Assembly: GCF_022179465.1 (NCBI RefSeq)
Contig: NZ_BPQV01000001.1
Coordinates: 434,001-498,000 of the forward strand
Source: Methylobacterium organophilum
GTDB lineage: Bacteria; Pseudomonadota; Alphaproteobacteria; Rhizobiales; Beijerinckiaceae
DNA: 64,000 bases
Reading direction: 5' to 3'
Notes under the pieces: generated by a model
What the model was told of the DNA's origin: nothing
Database searches by the model: none
Seen by the model: the letters and a program-made list of their open reading frames with translations, nothing else
Part shown: positions 54,437 to 63,116 of the stretch, piece by piece
Layout: the number at the start of each line of letters is the position of its first letter
How positions within the stretch are numbered: the first letter of the stretch is position 1
Made by a program: the position numbers and the translations under genes

Positions 54437-56109
54437 GGGCGGCGGCGGCCGGCGAGCGCTCCGCCGAGGCAGGCGGCCAGCATCAGGGCGAAGGGAAGGT
54501 CGCCCGCCCGGGCATAGAGGGTGGCGCCGGGCAGGGGGGCGGGCAGGTCGGAATCGAGGGCGTCCTCGGCGCCGAGGGGCAGGCGGGCGACGATGCGGCC
54601 ATGGGCATCGACCACGGCGGAGATGCCGCTATTGGCGTCGCGCACCAGGGGCAGGCCCTCCTCCACCGCCCGCAGCCGCGCCTGGGCGAAATGCTGGCGG
54701 GGGCCGGGGGTGTCGCCGAACCAGGCGTCGTTGGTGAGGTTGAGGATCAGCCCCAGCGGCCTCTGCACGCCGCCCAGGGGGACGGGCGGCCGGATCGCGC
54801 CGGGGAAGATCGCCTCGTAGCAGATCGTGGCGGCGACCGGCGGCAGGCCCGGCACGTCGAGGATGCGCTGGCCCTCCCGGGCGCCCGGGGTGAAGCCGCC
54901 CGGCACGGAGACGAACTGGCGCAGCCCCACCGCGCGCAGGAGCGCGTCGAACGGCCCCGGCAGGTACTCGCCGAAGGGCACGAGATGCACCTTGTCGTAG
55001 GAATCGCCGAAGGTGCCGCCATGGGCGATCGTCAGGATCGCGTTGAAGAACACCGCGTGCTCGCGGGTCAGGGGCTCCTGCGCCCGGGCCGCGCCGGTGA
55101 TGAGCTGGGTGCCGCGGGGGATCACGGCGCCGATGCGCCCGAGCGTCTCGGGATCGCGCTGGATCAGGAAGGGGAAGGCCGATTCCGGCCAGATCACATG
55201 GGTCGCCCGGGACAGGCCGCCGCGCCCTTCCGCATCGGCCCGGTCGGAGAGCTCCAGATACTTGTCGACGATGCCCTCGCGGTTCTCCGGCCGGAACTTG
55301 GCGTCCTGCGGGATGCTCGGCTGGATCAGCCGCAGCCGCACCCCGGGCACGGTCGGGTCGGGCGCGGCGGGCACGCGCCAGGCGCCGTAGAGGGTCAGCG
55401 CCGCGAGCGCCGCCAGCGCCGCGGCGGAAGGGCCGAAGCGGGCGAGCCGGCCCGGGCCGGTGGCGAGCGTGGCCGGCGCGGCGGCGATCAGCACGGCGAG
55501 CACCGTGAGCCCGTAGAGGCCGACGAGGGAGGCCGCCTGCATCGGCCAGAGATGGCTCCCCAGGGCCATGCCGAGGGTGTTCCAGGGAAAGCCGGTGAAG
55601 AGGTGGCCGCGCAGCCACTCGGTGCCGGCGAGCCCGAAGGCCAGGGCGGCGAGGCGCGCCGCGCCCCGCGACCAGAGCAGGCGGGCGGCGGCGAAGCCGA
55701 GGGCCGTGAACAGGCCGAGCACCGCCGGCAGGCCGAGCACGCCGAGCGGCATCGCCCAGGCGAATTCCTCCGCCTCCACCAGGAAGGCGGCGCCGAGCCA
55801 CCACAGCCCGGCGGTGAAGAAACCGAAGCCCCAGGCCCAGCCGATCAACGCCGCCAGCCGGAGGGGGCGCCGCCCGTCGAGTCCGTCGAGCAGCCAGATC
55901 GCGGGGGCCAGGGCGAGGACGAGGGCCGGGAGGAACCCGAAGGGCGGCATCGCCAGGGCGCCGGAGGCCCCGGCCACAAAGGCGAGGGCGAGCCGCCGCC
56001 AGCCCCGCAGCGCCCCGACCCAACGGGCGGGCGCGGCGAGGAGACGGCCGAGCGTCGGCACATCCGGGCGCGGAGCGGCGCCGGATGCGCCGACGGTCAC
56101 GGGCGTCAT
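54433..56109 (-). CDS. lnt: Apolipoprotein N-acyltransferase
   Basis: Inner-membrane enzyme transferring an acyl chain to the N-terminal Cys of lipoproteins. The N-terminal half has about seven hydrophobic helices; the C-terminal half is a nitrilase-like domain with the triad Glu309 (WPESAFPF), Lys373 (SYDKVHLVPFGEYLPG) and Cys430 (ATICYEAIFPG). A final hydrophobic helix (FALMLAACLGGALAG) closes the protein. 558 aa is normal. Preceded by the CorC-like gene by 8 bp. ATG56109 adds a ~40-residue polar leader before the first helix. Confidence 0.95.
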   Translation of the reverse strand: MTPVTVGASGAAPRPDVPTLGRLLAAPARWVGALRGWRRLALAFVAGASGALAMPPFGFLPALVLALAPAIWLLDGLDGRRPLRLAALIGWAWGFGFFTAGLWWLGAAFLVEAEEFAWAMPLGVLGLPAVLGLFTALGFAAARLLWSRGAARLAALAFGLAGTEWLRGHLFTGFPWNTLGMALGSHLWPMQAASLVGLYGLTVLAVLIAAAPATLATGPGRLARFGPSAAALAALAALTLYGAWRVPAAPDPTVPGVRLRLIQPSIPQDAKFRPENREGIVDKYLELSDRADAEGRGGLSRATHVIWPESAFPFLIQRDPETLGRIGAVIPRGTQLITGAARAQEPLTREHAVFFNAILTIAHGGTFGDSYDKVHLVPFGEYLPGPFDALLRAVGLRQFVSVPGGFTPGAREGQRILDVPGLPPVAATICYEAIFPGAIRPPVPLGGVQRPLGLILNLTNDAWFGDTPGPRQHFAQARLRAVEEGLPLVRDANSGISAVVDAHGRIVARLPLGAEDALDSDLPAPLPGATLYARAGDLPFALMLAACLGGALAGRRRP

Positions 56110-56117
56110 GCCAGCGG

Positions 56118-57254
56118 TCAGCGTCCCGATTCGGCAGCCTGCTGCGGCGCGGGAGCCGGCGACGCGGGCGCCGGCAGCGCCAGGGGCACCACGTTGTCGA
56201 TCTTCAGCGGGCCCTTCTGCAGGCGCACGCGCTTCACCCGGCGCGGATCGGCGTCGAGCACCTCGAATTCGAGATCGCCCGGCCCAGCGATCAGCTCGCC
56301 CCGGGAGGGGACGCGGCCGGCCAGCGTCACGATCAGGCCGCCGATCGTGTCGATCTCCTCGGCCATCTCGCCCGCGGCGGCGACGAGGTCGACGCCGGTC
56401 GCCTCGGAGACCTCGGCGAGGTCGGCGCGGGCATCGGCCACATAGGCCTCCTCGTCGCCCTCGAGGCGGTTGACGAGGCGGCCCTCGGCCACGTCGTGCT
56501 CGTCCTCGATGTCGCCGACCACGACCTCGATCAGGTCCTCGATGGAGATCAGGCCGTCGGTGCCGCCATACTCGTCGATGACGAGGGCCATGTGGGTGCG
56601 GGTCGCCTGCATGCGCACGAGCAGGTCGATCGCCGGCATGGAGGGCGGCACGAACAGCACCGGGCGCTGGATGCGGGTGGAGGCCAGGGTGACCGAGAGG
56701 TCGACCTTGCCGAGATCGAGGCTGCGGGGCACGCGGCTGCTCGCCCGGCGGGGGCGGGGGGCCGGCTTCTCCTCCGCGAGGGCGCCCTCGGCCGGGACGG
56801 CCTTCGCCGCCGGCACGCGGCGGGGCGCGGCCTCCGCCTTGGCGGCCATGTACTCGACGAGGTCGCGGATATGGACCATGCCCCGGGGGTCGTCGAGCGT
56901 CTCGCCATAGACCGGCAGGCGCGAATGGCCGGCGCTGCGGAACAGCTTCAGGAGGTCGCCCAGGCTGGTATCGACGGCCACCGCGGTGATGTCCGCACGG
57001 GGGATCATGACGTCGTCGACCCGCACCTTGTGCAGGCCGAGGACGTTCTTGAGCATCGCCCGCTCCAGCGGCGAGAACGACTCGGCCCCGCCATCCGGCT
57101 CGGCCAGCGCATCCTCGATATCCGTGCGCAGGGTGTCGCGCGGGCGCAGATGGAAGACGTTCAGAAGGCGGTCATACCACGCCTCGCGTGGCTGGCCCTC
57201 GCCTTCGGCAACCGGCGCGGCCAGGGCCGCGCCACGACTTCGGTCGTTGGTCAT
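56118..57254 (-). CDS. corC: CorC/HlyC-type CBS-domain protein (soluble)
   Basis: A 378-aa protein of CBS-CBS-CorC_HlyC architecture without a membrane domain. [30 protein letters not shown] is the classical entry to the first CBS domain; the second follows an insertion rich in Ala, Pro and Lys (about 140-180). [35 protein letters not shown] ends the CBS pair, and [20 protein letters not shown] is the CorC_HlyC domain. In E. coli the YbeX/CorC product links to Mg/Co efflux and ribosome maturation, consistent with its place after ybeY. 54 bp separates it from ybeY. Confidence 0.92.
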   Translation of the reverse strand: [378 protein letters not shown]

Positions 57255-57308
57255 ATCTCTCGTTCAACAGTGAGGCGGGATTGCCCGTGTCGAAGCACGC
57301 GGCCCGAA

Positions 57309-57794
57309 TCACTCCTCGTAGGGGTTCGGAATGCCGAGGGTGGAGAGCGCCGCGATTTCGAGCGCCTCCATGGCGTCGGCCTCGGCCTCACCGGTCTCAT
57401 GGTCCTGTCCGAGAAGGTGAAGGGTGCCATGAACGAGGAGATGGGCGAGGTGGTGTTCGAGCGGCTTCGACTGCTCCGTACTCTCGCGCAGCATCGTGTC
57501 ATAAGCAAGAACGACGTCGCCGAGGGGGCGGGCCATGCCCGGCTGCAGGGGCTGCTCCGCGGCGGGGAAGGAGAGCACGTTGGTCGGCTTGTCCTTGCCG
57601 CGCCAGGTGCGGTTGAGCCCCTGCACGGTGGCGTCGTCGGCCAGCAGCACGCTCACCTCGACCGGGCCGCCCCCGGCCTCCGGCAGACTCGCGAGCCCGG
57701 CCTCCACGGCCCGGATCACGAAGGCTTCGAGGTCGGGCACGGCCTCGTCCCAGCGCGCGTCCTCGACGGCGATGTCGATCTCGTGGTCGGTCAT
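57309..57794 (-). CDS. ybeY: Endoribonuclease YbeY (rRNA maturation factor)
   Basis: A 161-aa zinc endoribonuclease for 16S rRNA 3'-end processing and ribosome quality control. The metal site HGTLHLLGQDH has His122, His126 and His132; the conserved Arg65 (TWRGKDKPTNVLSFP) precedes it. The start overlaps nothing; 5 bp separate it from phoH upstream. It belongs to the conserved phoH-ybeY-corC-lnt order. Confidence 0.95.
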   Translation of the reverse strand: MTDHEIDIAVEDARWDEAVPDLEAFVIRAVEAGLASLPEAGGGPVEVSVLLADDATVQGLNRTWRGKDKPTNVLSFPAAEQPLQPGMARPLGDVVLAYDTMLRESTEQSKPLEHHLAHLLVHGTLHLLGQDHETGEAEADAMEALEIAALSTLGIPNPYEE

Positions 57795-57799
57795 CGTCG

Positions 57800-58906
57800 T
57801 CAGGCGAGGGGTCGGCGGCGGGGATTCGGGTTGCGGTCGGCCTCCGCCTCGCCATGGGCGGCGGCCTCGTAGGCCGAGACGATGCGGCGCACGAGGTCGT
57901 GGCGCACCACGTCCACGTCGCGGAAGCGCACGCGGCCGATGCCCTCGACGCCGTCGAGCACGCCCACCGCCTCGACGAGGCCGGATTTCTGGCCCGGCGG
58001 CAGGTCGATCTGGCTCGGATCGCCGGTGACGATCATCCGCGAGTTCTCGCCGAGCCGGGTGAGGAACATCTTCATCTGCATGGAGGTCGTGTTCTGCGCC
58101 TCGTCGAGCAGGATCACGGCGTTGGTGAGGGTGCGCCCGCGCATGAAGGCCAGGGGCGCGATCTCGATCGTGCCGGTCTCGAGCCCGCGATCGACGTGGC
58201 GGGCCTCCATGAAATCGTAGAGGGCGTCGTAGATCGGGCGCAGATAGGGATCGACCTTCTCGCGCATGTCGCCGGGCAGGAAGCCCAGGCGCTCGCCCGC
58301 CTCCACCGCCGGGCGGGACAGGATCAGCCGCTCGGCATGACCCTGCTCCAGCAGGGAGACCGCATGGCCGACCGCCAGCCAGGTCTTGCCGGTGCCGGCC
58401 GGGCCTTCCGCGAAGACGAGCTCGTTGGCGCGCAGGGCCTTGATGTAGTCGCTCTGGGCCGCGTTGCGGGCGCGCACGGCGCCGCGCTTGCGGGTGGCGA
58501 TCTGCTCGAAGAGCGGCCGGTCGGGCTCGGCGGCGATCTCGGCGGAGGGGAACAGGTTGCCCTGGACGGTGACCTCCTGGATCACCCCGTCCACGTCGCC
58601 GAGGGTCAGCACGGTGCCGGAGCGCTTCACCCGGGCATAGAGCCGCTCGAAGACCCGGCGCGCCTTCTCGGCGGCGTCGGGCTGGCCCTTCACCACGAGG
58701 TGATTGCCCAGCGCCGTCGCCGTCACGTCGAGGCGGCGCTCGATATGGGCGACGTTCTGGTCGTACTGGCCGAAGACGAGACTCGCCAGCCGGTTGTCGT
58801 CGAAGGTCAGGGAGACCTCGACCGTCTCGGCGAGCCCGCTGGGCCGCGCGGACGCGGTCCGGGTTCTCTGCTGCACGGCGCGGCCGGGAAGGTCAGCGGG
58901 CGGCAA
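57800..58906 (-). CDS. phoH: PhoH-like ATPase (YbeZ)
   Basis: A 368-aa PhoH-family ATPase, partner of YbeY. Walker A GPAGTGKT is in ANELVFAEGPAGTGKTWLAVG; Walker B LDEAQN is in AVILLDEAQNTTSMQMKMFLTR; GDPSQIDLP follows. The N-terminal domain (about 30-130) includes NHLVVKGQPDAAEKA, a KH-like part. The frame has no good ATG: a TTG at 58906 has AGGA eight bases upstream, and a GTG at 58876 lacks a ribosome site, so TTG is preferred with moderate confidence. The miaB stop is 37 bp upstream. Confidence 0.93.
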   Translation of the reverse strand: MPPADLPGRAVQQRTRTASARPSGLAETVEVSLTFDDNRLASLVFGQYDQNVAHIERRLDVTATALGNHLVVKGQPDAAEKARRVFERLYARVKRSGTVLTLGDVDGVIQEVTVQGNLFPSAEIAAEPDRPLFEQIATRKRGAVRARNAAQSDYIKALRANELVFAEGPAGTGKTWLAVGHAVSLLEQGHAERLILSRPAVEAGERLGFLPGDMREKVDPYLRPIYDALYDFMEARHVDRGLETGTIEIAPLAFMRGRTLTNAVILLDEAQNTTSMQMKMFLTRLGENSRMIVTGDPSQIDLPPGQKSGLVEAVGVLDGVEGIGRVRFRDVDVVRHDLVRRIVSAYEAAAHGEAEADRNPNPRRRPLA

Positions 58907-58943
58907 GCGGGCATTCCTGCAAGGTCATCGGCCTCATATGGGG

Positions 58944-60317
58944 TCAGGCGGCCCGCGCCGCATCGGCGACGCGCTCGCCGAACAGCGAATTCGAGCCCGA
59001 CTGGACGATGCGCACCGGCACCAGCGTGCCGATGGCGGCGAGCGGTGCGTCGAACTGCACCGCCTGGAGATGGGGCGTCTTGCCGGCGACCTGGCCGGGA
59101 TGGCGCCCGGCCTTCTCGACCAGCACCTCCACGACCTTGCCCACGGTCGCCGCGTTGAAGGCGTGGCGCTGGGCGTCGAGGAGGCCCTGCAGGCGGGCGA
59201 GGCGCTCGCTCTTGACCGCCTCGGGCACCGCGTCCTCCCGCTCGGCGGCGGGGGTGCCGGGGCGGGGGCTGTACTTGAAGGAGAAGGCGGAGGCGAAGCC
59301 GATATCGGCGACGAGCCGCATCGTCTCCTCGAACTCGGCCTCGGTCTCCCCGGGGAAGCCGACGATGAAGTCCGAGGACAGGGCGATGTCCGGCCGGGCC
59401 GCCCGGATGCGGGCGATCAGGGCGCGGTAATGGTCGCCGGTATGCTTGCGGTTCATCGCCTTCAGCACCCGGTCCGAGCCCGACTGCACGGGCAGGTGCA
59501 GATAGGGCATCAGCAGCGGGTCGCTTCCATGGGCGGCGATCAGGTCCTCGGCCATGTCGTTGGGATGGCTCGTGGTGTAGCGCAGGCGCAGGAGATCGGG
59601 GATCCGCCCGAGCTCCGCCATCAGGCCGGCGAGGCTCGCCGGCGCCCCGTCCGCGCCCGCGCCGTGATAGGCGTTCACGTTCTGCCCGATCAGCGTGATC
59701 TCGCGCACGCCGGCGGCGACCATCGCCTCGGCCTCGGCCCGGATCGCGGCCACGGAGCGGGAGACCTCGGCGCCGCGGGTATAGGGCACCACGCAGAAGG
59801 CGCAGAACTTGTCGCAGCCCTCCTGCACCGTGAGGAAGCCGGTGACGCCGCGGTTGCGGCGGGCGGGCAGGTGGTCGAACTTGTCCTCGACGGGGAAATC
59901 CGTGTCGACGACCCGCTTCTCGCGGGAGGCGGCGAGCAGGGCCGGCAGGCGGTGGTAGCTCTGCGGGCCGACCACCACGTCGACGCCCTGCGCCCGCGAC
60001 AGGATCTCGGCGCCCTCGGCCTGGGCGACGCAGCCCGCCACGACGATGCGGGTGTCCCGCCCGGCCTCGGCCCGCTCACCCTTGAGCACGCGCAGGCGGC
60101 CGAGCTCCGAATAGACCTTCTCGGCGGCCTTCTCGCGGATGTGGCAGGTGTTGAGGACGACCACGTCGGCCTCCTCCACCTGGTCCGTGGCGGCGTAGCC
60201 CTCGGCGCCGAGCACGTCCGCCATGCGGGCGGCGTCGTAGGCGTTCATCTGGCAGCCGTAGGATTTGACGAAGGCCTTCTTCAACGGATCGATACCCTGC
60301 CGCCGGCGCCCCGCCAT
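58944..60317 (-). CDS. miaB: tRNA-2-methylthio-N6-isopentenyladenosine synthase
   Basis: Radical-SAM methylthiotransferase modifying A37 of tRNAs reading UNN codons. The 457-aa protein has the three auxiliary-cluster Cys (Cys22 in [11 protein letters not shown], Cys58 in NTCHIRE, Cys96 in VAGCVAQ), the radical SAM CxxxCxxC (Cys168, Cys172, Cys175 in GCDKFCAFC), and the C-terminal TRAM domain ([18 protein letters not shown]... [13 protein letters not shown]). It is the usual upstream neighbour of phoH. Confidence 0.97.
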   Translation of the reverse strand: MAGRRRQGIDPLKKAFVKSYGCQMNAYDAARMADVLGAEGYAATDQVEEADVVVLNTCHIREKAAEKVYSELGRLRVLKGERAEAGRDTRIVVAGCVAQAEGAEILSRAQGVDVVVGPQSYHRLPALLAASREKRVVDTDFPVEDKFDHLPARRNRGVTGFLTVQEGCDKFCAFCVVPYTRGAEVSRSVAAIRAEAEAMVAAGVREITLIGQNVNAYHGAGADGAPASLAGLMAELGRIPDLLRLRYTTSHPNDMAEDLIAAHGSDPLLMPYLHLPVQSGSDRVLKAMNRKHTGDHYRALIARIRAARPDIALSSDFIVGFPGETEAEFEETMRLVADIGFASAFSFKYSPRPGTPAAEREDAVPEAVKSERLARLQGLLDAQRHAFNAATVGKVVEVLVEKAGRHPGQVAGKTPHLQAVQFDAPLAAIGTLVPVRIVQSGSNSLFGERVADAARAA

Positions 60318-60427
60318 CGCCGGCCTGTCTCAAGTGGCTTGCAGGCCCGCGGGAGATCTGACAGGCGCCCATAGCACGCTTTGGCGCGCCCGTCGCCGCG
60401 GGGCGCATCCTCACCCCAGGAAGGCCG

Positions 60428-60871
60428 ATGGACCTTTCGACCGATCCGGATTTCTTCGCGCTGCTCACCGGCAGCCATCGCCGCCTCGTGGGCGTCCCCC
60501 TCGCGCCGGAGGGGGCGGACGCGGCCTGGCTCTATGCGGACGCGCCCTTCGCGGTGCTCGCCCATGACGGGGGCGCCGATCCCCGCTTCGTCTACGCCAA
60601 CCGGGCGGCGCAGGCGGCCTTCGGCTATGCGCGGGAGGAGATCGTCGGGCTGCCCTCGCGCCTCTCGGCGGAGGCGCCGGACCGGGCCGAGCGCCAGCGC
60701 CTGCTCGACGCGGTCGCCCGCGACGGCTTCGTCACCGGCTATGCCGGGATCCGGGTGCGCAAGGACGGCCGCCGCTTCGCCCTGAACGGGGGCACGGTCT
60801 GGCAGCTGATCGACGAGGAGGGCCGCATCCAGGGCCAGGCCGCGACCTTCCCGCTGCCGGCCCCGGTCTGA
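60428..60871 (+). CDS. PAS-fold MEKHLA-domain protein
   Basis: A 147-aa single-domain protein of the MEKHLA type, a PAS-like fold first noted at the ends of plant HD-ZIP III proteins and in bacteria. DPRFVYANRAAQAAFGYAREEIVGLPSRLSAE is the PAS entry, and VTGYAGIRVRKDGRRFALNGGTVWQLIDEEG is the PAS core. No output domain is present, so it may be a stand-alone sensor. It sits on the opposite strand between miaB and plsC and stops one base before the plsC stop codon. Confidence 0.85.
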   Translation: MDLSTDPDFFALLTGSHRRLVGVPLAPEGADAAWLYADAPFAVLAHDGGADPRFVYANRAAQAAFGYAREEIVGLPSRLSAEAPDRAERQRLLDAVARDGFVTGYAGIRVRKDGRRFALNGGTVWQLIDEEGRIQGQAATFPLPAPV

Positions 60872-61747
60872 TCACACCGCGGCGATGCCCGGCGCCGAGA
60901 CGTCGGCCTCCTCGTACGGGGCGCGGCCGGGCGTCGCGAGGGGCGGCAGGGGCCGGCCGGCGAGCGCTTCCTTCAGGGCGCGCCGCACGGAGGCCTCGGC
61001 CAGGGCGGTGGCGACCTTGCGGTCGGTGCCCGCCTCGAAGGCGATCGGCTCGCCCCAGATTACCTGCACGTCGATCGGCCCGCGGGTGGCGAACAGGCCG
61101 AGATGGGGCGCGAGCTCCATGTCGCCGTACCAGGCGATCTCCGGCCGCTCCAGGCGCGTGAGGGGGATGCCGTTGCGCCGGGTATAGGCGAGCGCCAGGG
61201 GCTGCAGGCGGATCCGCTCCAGGCCACCCTCTTCCGCGGCCAGCGCCGCCCGGGCCGCGCCGACCAGGGAGGAGCGGAAGGGCAGGAGGCGCAGCCCGTC
61301 CCCGGTGGTGCCCTCCGCGAACAGCACGATCAGGTCGCCGTCGGCGAGGCGCTGCCCCACGGTGGCGTTGACGCTCGCGGTGGCGGCACGCTTGGCCCGC
61401 TCGATGAAGACCGTGCGCTGGAGCCGGGCGCAGGTGCCGATCAGCGGCCAGCCGGCGATCTCGGATTTCGCCACGAAGGAGAGCGGGCGCAGGGCGCCGA
61501 GCACCACGATGTCGAGCCAGGAGACGTGGTTCGACAGCACCAGGGCCGGCTCGCCCGCCCCCGGGGGCAGGCCGCTCTGCTCCACGCGCACGGCGAAGAG
61601 CCGCAGGAACAGCCGGTGGAAATGCACCGGGATATGCGCCGCCAGGCGCCCGCGCCCGAAGCGCAGGCTCAGCAGGTGCGGGCCGACGACCAGGGCGAAG
61701 AACAGGGCACAGAGCGCGAGCCGCGCGGCGAGGCCGAGGCGGGACAT
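60872..61747 (-). CDS. plsC: PlsC-type lysophospholipid acyltransferase
   Basis: A 291-aa membrane-associated 1-acylglycerol-3-phosphate acyltransferase-like protein. One hydrophobic helix at the N-terminus (LALCALFFALVVGPHLL), the catalytic HX4D as NHVSWLD (His74, Asp79), and the substrate-binding FAEGTTGDGLRLLPFRSS. The family covers both phosphatidic-acid synthesis and ornithine-lipid acylation (OlsA), which cannot be told apart here. The stop abuts the MEKHLA gene stop with no gap. 20 bp upstream lies rimI. Confidence 0.9.
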   Translation of the reverse strand: MSRLGLAARLALCALFFALVVGPHLLSLRFGRGRLAAHIPVHFHRLFLRLFAVRVEQSGLPPGAGEPALVLSNHVSWLDIVVLGALRPLSFVAKSEIAGWPLIGTCARLQRTVFIERAKRAATASVNATVGQRLADGDLIVLFAEGTTGDGLRLLPFRSSLVGAARAALAAEEGGLERIRLQPLALAYTRRNGIPLTRLERPEIAWYGDMELAPHLGLFATRGPIDVQVIWGEPIAFEAGTDRKVATALAEASVRRALKEALAGRPLPPLATPGRAPYEEADVSAPGIAAV

Positions 61748-61767
61748 GACGCGTCAGCCGTCCAGGG

Positions 61768-62289
61768 TCACGACAGGGACGCGCTCATGGTCAGCGCCGT
61801 GGCCCGGCTGCCGTCGGGCCGGGCGTAGTAGCCGGTGCGCTCGCCGACCTTGGCGAAGCCGTGGCGGGCATAGAGCCTCAGGGCGGGGGCGTTGCCCTCG
61901 TCCACCTCGAGATGCACCGTGCGGATCCCGGCGAAGGTCAGGGCGGTCAGGTGCTCGCGCAGCAGCCGGCGGCTGTGCCCCCCGCCGCGCAGGGCCGGGC
62001 TGAGCACGATCGTCAGGATCTCGGCCTCGTCCGCCGCCTTGCGGGAGAGGGCGAAGCCCAGCAGGGTCCCGGCCCGCCACAGGCCATGGGCCTCGGTGGA
62101 GCGCTCGCACAGCATCCGCTCGAATTCGTGCGGGTCCCAGGGCCGGGCGAAGGCGGTGGCGTGGATCCGGGCCATGGCGCCGGCCTGGGCGGAGTCGCGC
62201 AGCGGCGCCACGTAGGGGGTCGAGCCCCAGGAATCCCAGAGGGCGGTCCAGTATTCGAGGGCCCAGAACGGGGAGAGCGGGCGGGTCAT
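61768..62289 (-). CDS. rimI: Ribosomal-protein alanine N-acetyltransferase RimI-like
   Basis: A 173-aa GNAT protein. After a ~30-residue N-terminal extension (PLSPFWALEYWTALWDSWGS) the domain shows HATAFARPWDPHEFERML, LTIVLSPALRGGGHSRRLL (acetyl-CoA loop, with GGGHSR instead of the common RGxGxG) and HLEVDEGNAPALRLYARHGFAKVGERTGYY, the RimI/RimJ signature. Acetylates the N-terminus of S18 in E. coli. The ATG overlaps the tsaB stop (4 bp). Confidence 0.9.
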   Translation of the reverse strand: MTRPLSPFWALEYWTALWDSWGSTPYVAPLRDSAQAGAMARIHATAFARPWDPHEFERMLCERSTEAHGLWRAGTLLGFALSRKAADEAEILTIVLSPALRGGGHSRRLLREHLTALTFAGIRTVHLEVDEGNAPALRLYARHGFAKVGERTGYYARPDGSRATALTMSASLS

Positions 62290-62966
62290 TGCCGGGCGAG
62301 CCTCGCATGGTCCTGGGGCTGCGCGTCCGGCCCGCGCAGGTAGAGGGGCCGGGGCAGGGCGTGGGCGGGGTCGGCGACGAGCCCGAGGGAGGCGACCCAG
62401 GCGATCGGCGGCGGCCCGGTCTCGCCGAGGGTGGCCGCGCCGCCCGCCGCCTCGATCGCCGCGGCGAGGGCCGGGGCGCCGGAGCCGACCACGGTGACCG
62501 GCCGCCCTTCGAGCAGGCGCACCGCCTCCTCGACCCGGACGTGGCGCGGCGAGACCGTGACGCCGCCGGCGATGCTCATCGCCTGGAGGTAGATCGCCCC
62601 GTGCCGGGCATCGATGGCGGCGGCCACCAGGCCGTCGCCGTTGAGGGCGAGCTGGGGGGCGAGCAGCGCCGAGAGGGTGGTCACGCCGACCACCGGGAGC
62701 CCGGTGGCGAGCCCGATCGCCCGGGCGGCGGAGAGGCCGACGCGCAGGCCGGTATAGCTGCCGGGCCCCACGGTCACGGCGACGCGGGCGAGGCCGTCGA
62801 AGCCCCCCTCGATCCGGGCCATCACCCGCTCGACCATCGGCAGCAGCGCCTCCGCATGGCCGCGGGCGAGGGTCATCGTCTCCTCGGCATCGAGGTCGTC
62901 GCTGTCGTCGCGGGCGACGCAGACGGAGCAGGCGTCGAGCGCCGTATCGATGGCGAGGATGCGCAA
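62286..62966 (-). CDS. tsaB: tRNA threonylcarbamoyladenosine biosynthesis protein TsaB
   Basis: A 226-aa ASKHA-fold protein that partners with TsaD and TsaE in making t6A37 of tRNA. Motifs are ILAIDTALDACSVCVA, HAEALLPMVERVM and the diagnostic VTVGPGSYTGLRVGLSAARAIG. It has no catalytic Zn site of its own. 150 bp separates it from the sugar-transferase gene upstream on the same strand. It begins the conserved tsaB-rimI-plsC group. Confidence 0.95.
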   Translation of the reverse strand: MRILAIDTALDACSVCVARDDSDDLDAEETMTLARGHAEALLPMVERVMARIEGGFDGLARVAVTVGPGSYTGLRVGLSAARAIGLATGLPVVGVTTLSALLAPQLALNGDGLVAAAIDARHGAIYLQAMSIAGGVTVSPRHVRVEEAVRLLEGRPVTVVGSGAPALAAAIEAAGGAATLGETGPPPIAWVASLGLVADPAHALPRPLYLRGPDAQPQDHARLARQ

Positions 62967-63116
62967 GGTCGCTCCGGTTCGCGGTGGGGCGCCGGGAAAG
63001 GTGCCCGATCCGCGCCTTTCTAAGCCGAAAAAGGCCGTCCCGTCAGCGCGGCGCGGCCATTCCCGTCCGCAATTGCCGGGGAAGTGTTGCGGAGCTGCGT
63101 CCTTCCCCGGCCGAGG

